This document shows positions 60,698 to 64,000 of a DNA stretch of 64,000 bases, piece by piece. Numbering within the stretch: the stretch's first letter is position 1; each line of letters opens with the position of its first letter. Origin of the DNA: Oxyruncus cristatus (taxonomy: Eukaryota > Chordata > Aves > Passeriformes > Cotingidae); assembly GCA_013399855.1 (NCBI GenBank), contig VXAY01005255.1:866114-930113 (forward strand). Reading direction: 5' to 3'. The notes beneath the pieces are model-generated. The model had not been told where the DNA came from, did no database searches, and saw nothing but the letters and a program-made list of their open reading frames with translations. The position numbers and the translations under genes are program-made.

Positions 60698-63099
60698 AAA
60701 GCACAGCTGGCTACAGCAAAGAAAATAAAATAGGGTTAAACATCAGCCGAGGAGACAGGGGCTTTTTTAGGTCTTATAACAGTTATGCTAAAAAGGATGA
60801 TGTTTAGTGAGATATAGATTGTCCATTAAAGGATGCCTTAAAACTCCAATTAAATAAAAGTCTGTCAAGAGTGATATGGGATCTCAGCATAAGATTAGGA
60901 CAATATCAGTATTAACAGATGCAAGCAACTAGATCATCAACTTCCATGGCTTTTTTCTATGGTCTGCAGAAAGATAAAGGTTAATCAGGACATCTAATTT
61001 GTACCTATATCTTTCTCTTGACTATCTAAGGCACTCACTGAAACTGTACTCCTTTCTCAATCACCTGGTGCTTAAAGTTGAGCACCAAAGTGCCCCCAAC
61101 AATAGAATTAAACCAAGAGAAATTTTCAGACAGTATACTGCACTCCAGGCTTGGCACTGTTTCTGATCTGGATGGAGTGGCTACATCAGGAAATCCTGCA
61201 GCATTAGCCTTTAATCTGGTGTAATAAGCAGAGGAAAAAACATAAAACAGTGATATGCAAGAATAGGAATGCAAGTCAGATTCCCACAGCTGGAAAGGGC
61301 TCTGGTGCTGGGAAATGATGTGCACACGGAGCCAAGCTTACCTACCTTATCTCTTGAAAAAGGAATCCAAGATAATCTCTGAGTCTTGTAGAAGAGTAAG
61401 TTTGAATTGAACTGAACCTACTAAGAAATATTTCCAGTGCAGATGTCTGCAGCCTCAGAGAACCCAGTCACCTGTAACCTAGGATGCTTAATTGCTTTCT
61501 CACGGATGAAATTTCTACAAAAGGGAGAAATGATGATCTCCTGCTAGACAAGCCATTATCTGTATTTATTTATCAAAGCATTTTCTACCAAGGAGATCCC
61601 CCTCAGCTTCATCAGCCTTAGGCCACCAGTGAGTGGAGCCTCATGAACAAACATGGTGGTGGATGAAGAAAGCAGCTGTTTGCCTTGCTGAGACTCCTTC
61701 TTCCTTGCTCGGCAGAAAGAAAATGCAGCAGTGTAAATCAGGTTATGCGAACTTCCCTGATAAAATCCTGGTGAGGACAAAGCATGATTCCTTGGTTCAA
61801 AGACCACATTTTTTTTTGAACCTTGCTCATGAACAAGTCAGGACACAGCCAAGATAGGATACAGTGGGAATGCATGTTAAATATAACCAGGACAGACTGT
61901 GGACCAAGCTTCAGGTGTGTTCAGATCAGCTCATCCCTGTGCATGGCTGTCTCTCATCTGCGTCAGCAGCTTCTCTCCACCGTGTACACTGGCTGCTAAC
62001 GTCAATGATTCCCACCTCAGCCCTGTTAGCACTCACCACAGGAACAAGTGTTTTATTAAAAATTTCCTTCCTGGATAGTCTTTCTTCAAATGCTTTTGCT
62101 ATTGATCCAGACAAACAGATGAGATCAAAAAGAGTGAAAGGACACCCGGGGCTTAATTTTTTAAGAAAATTTAACTTTATTTTTGTAACTTCAAGAATTA
62201 ATTTTATGAATCATCTGCTGAATTGGATGTGAAAGCTCACTCTCATTTCTTTGACCTACACTTGCCTTAAAATTCAATTCAAAATGAGAAAGGAGGGGGA
62301 AATGTACTAATTTTTCTTTGGACACCTTATAATCTTCTTTGAAAAAAGTACCTGCCACAGGGGACTGGCTGTGGTGACACTCTGAAGTATGTGCAGCAAC
62401 GTGGTTTACACTGGTAATTTGGAGTGGCCTCCTGGTTCACCTTTGGCTGAAGATGATCCCTCTTTGGCCCCTTACCCACCCAAACCAGTGCACAATGATT
62501 ATGGGGTGTCATGGGCCCTGTGGTGAGCCACAACATGGTGTGTTCAGGATGGGAGCCACCTGCCCTCCTCACCTCTACTTGAACATAGCAGAGCTGTTTG
62601 TCTCCTGGCTTTGCCAAGAGGGCTTGGGAATCAACTCGTGCCCCAGAGCCAGCTCTCCTGATTTGACACTATTTCTGTTGCAAAACAGTACTGTACTTCT
62701 TACAGCCTGGATTATGTATTACCAAGGACCACTTGATCTTGGTAAGGCTTTGACTTGACCAGTGTTTCCTGAAAAACATGGCATGACATCACCAACAAAT
62801 GCCAGATAACCAAGGCACGTAGGATCAGGTAGTTCCTAACCTGAGAAGTGCTGTAGGTTACGTCAGCATTGACATTCACCACAGTATACATATTCCCTAT
62901 AAAGGGGAATAAAGGCAAGGGAGATTGACAAATATGGACATTTGTTCCTTCAAAAGAGACCTTAAAATGTAGGCTGTTCTTGGCGTTTGTTATTTCTGAA
63001 TGAGGAGAAAATGTACAGTAATCTTACACTTGTTATAAGAACTTAATTTCTTTTTCCATTTTAATTTCTACTATTTTCTGCTATTTAATTCTGCTCCTA
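60698..63099. other. Unique non-coding DNA
   Basis: No gene or dispersed repeat recognised. Open frames are at most 122 codons (61864-62232, plus). A 96-codon minus frame at 62327-62617 and a 101-codon plus frame at 62453-62758 overlap on opposite strands, and neither matches a known family. Confidence 0.6.
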
Positions 63100-63780
63100 C
63101 TACTCAGGTCAGTCTAACAATGTGTAATGCAACGGTAGATCACTAATTTGCAGTAAGGATTAGAAACTCTCTTGAAAATAATTAAATTTGCAAACTAACA
63201 AGTAGATAAGCAAATGGAAATGTGCAATCAGTCAAAAGGTGTGTGCAGCTCATTTATGTTGTCATCCCTGATTTGCTAGTTATGACAATGCTATGTTTTC
63301 GAGCTGCTGTACTAAGGCAATTCTTCATGCTATGCTTGCTAGCCCATGCACTGTAGCTAGGAGAAATGATGCTATTAATAGGAGACTGCAGTACCTTCCA
63401 TTAAATCTTAGATGAGAGGTGGAGACGCTGCCAACTTCTGTTGCAGATTATAAAGTGTGCAGTCTAGCAAGTGCATATTAGCTAGATGCAAGTGCAAATA
63501 TATTGCTATCTATGCCAGGCCCATTAAAATGTCCAGGCATTTACTTTTTTGCCATTTCTGCTGCTATAATGGAGAAATAAACATGAGTCATTTGGCAAAG
63601 TCATAGCAATGAATGGTAAGGACATCTATCTGCATTGTCCCCATGATCTGTGGTAATAATTGTCATTAAAGAAACCTAAATGCATATTTCCATCTTTGAG
63701 CAAAGTGGCATCTTAAATATGCTTCAGCTACCATTACAAACGAAGACAGAGGATGACCAAAATGGACTGTCATATAGAGG
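63100..63780. other. Candidate conserved non-coding element
   Basis: AT-rich, repeat-free sequence dense in words typical of vertebrate developmental enhancers: TAATTAAATTTGC, TTTATGTTGTCATCCC, GACAATGCTATG, CATTAAAATGTCC and an AP-1-like ATGAGTCAT near 63583-63591. Word style alone cannot show conservation, and this is inference only. There are stops in all frames, so it is not a hidden exon of any length. Confidence 0.25.
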
Positions 63781-64000
63781 GACATCGCCTTTCATGCAGA
63801 GAGATGTACAGCACTTACAAGTCCTGAGTGGTGACAAGGCCTGACAGATAAGCTGCTCAGGAGTTCACAACATGGTGGTGAGGGATTACCATGGTCCCAG
63901 TCTCCACCACCTCTGCAGCCAGTCTCGGGTGCTCTTCTGCCATGTTGGCTGCACAAGCTGCCTTCATCTGGAGGCACCAGAGTTCCCAGGTTCAGTTTCT
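63781..64000. other. Unique sequence at window edge
   Basis: Slightly GC-richer end of the window. A 61-codon minus frame (63792-63977) has no recognisable relatives. Nothing else seen. Confidence 0.5.

Noticed and set aside
62327..62617. 96-codon minus frame with Cys and Pro, at first sight exon-like
   Set aside because: A 101-codon frame overlaps it on the other strand, no family is recognised, and no splice or start context supports it.
1..64000. CRISPR arrays, tRNA, rRNA, known microRNA hairpins, operons, riboswitches
   Set aside because: Looked for on both strands by eye; no regularly spaced repeats, cloverleaf consensus boxes or other supporting patterns found, and the DNA is avian.

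Overview
The window reads as avian nuclear DNA. The diagnostic evidence is nine copies of the CR1 LINE. Each recognisable 3' end carries the short octamer-like tail (ATTCTATG-type, or its complement) next to the characteristic CR1 3' UTR wording (GGGTTGGAAGGGACC or its complement). The wording falls into at least three CR1 variants, as in many birds. I cannot assign the species or order. There are no operons, ribosome binding sites or dense coding sequence, so this is not prokaryotic.

I find no protein-coding gene or recognisable exon and no rRNA, tRNA or known ncRNA. The open frames are mostly 60-120 codons, sit on both strands and resemble no family I know, as expected by chance in AT-rich vertebrate DNA. 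The three longest (246, 230 and 194 codons, starting at 48756, 11164 and 45848) show no domain. The only recognisable protein-coding sequence is decayed CR1 ORF2 (reverse transcriptase region) at 1.9-2.5 kb, plus C-terminal ORF2 remnants in some other CR1 copies. The window is therefore either intergenic desert or the inside of a large intron; the sequence alone cannot say which.

Layout: 1-1.9 kb is unique and ends in an alternating purine-pyrimidine (AT)n tract. A minus-strand, internally deleted CR1 lies at 1.9-2.5 kb. From 2.5 to 16.8 kb is unique DNA with one tiny CR1 tail at 9.36 kb, a TAG-rich hairpin array at 11.8 kb and low-complexity patches. From 16.8 to 30.4 kb are three minus-strand CR1s separated by unique DNA, with an exact 25-bp duplication at 25.8 kb. 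A candidate solo LTR is at 36.0-36.5 kb and a 25-base T tract at 37.1 kb. A further minus-strand CR1 is at 40.4 kb. At 45.5-46.8 kb, two CR1 copies stand head to head around the only CpG-island-like patch in the window, which is the most unusual architecture here. From 46.8 to 60.5 kb is unique DNA with purine-rich and A/C-rich tracts, followed by a plus-strand CR1 tail at 60.5 kb. The last kilobase has the look of a conserved non-coding element, but that is only an inference from composition.

No multi-gene system can be described. The points most worth following are the CpG island with its flanking inverted CR1s, the candidate LTR, and the candidate conserved elements.
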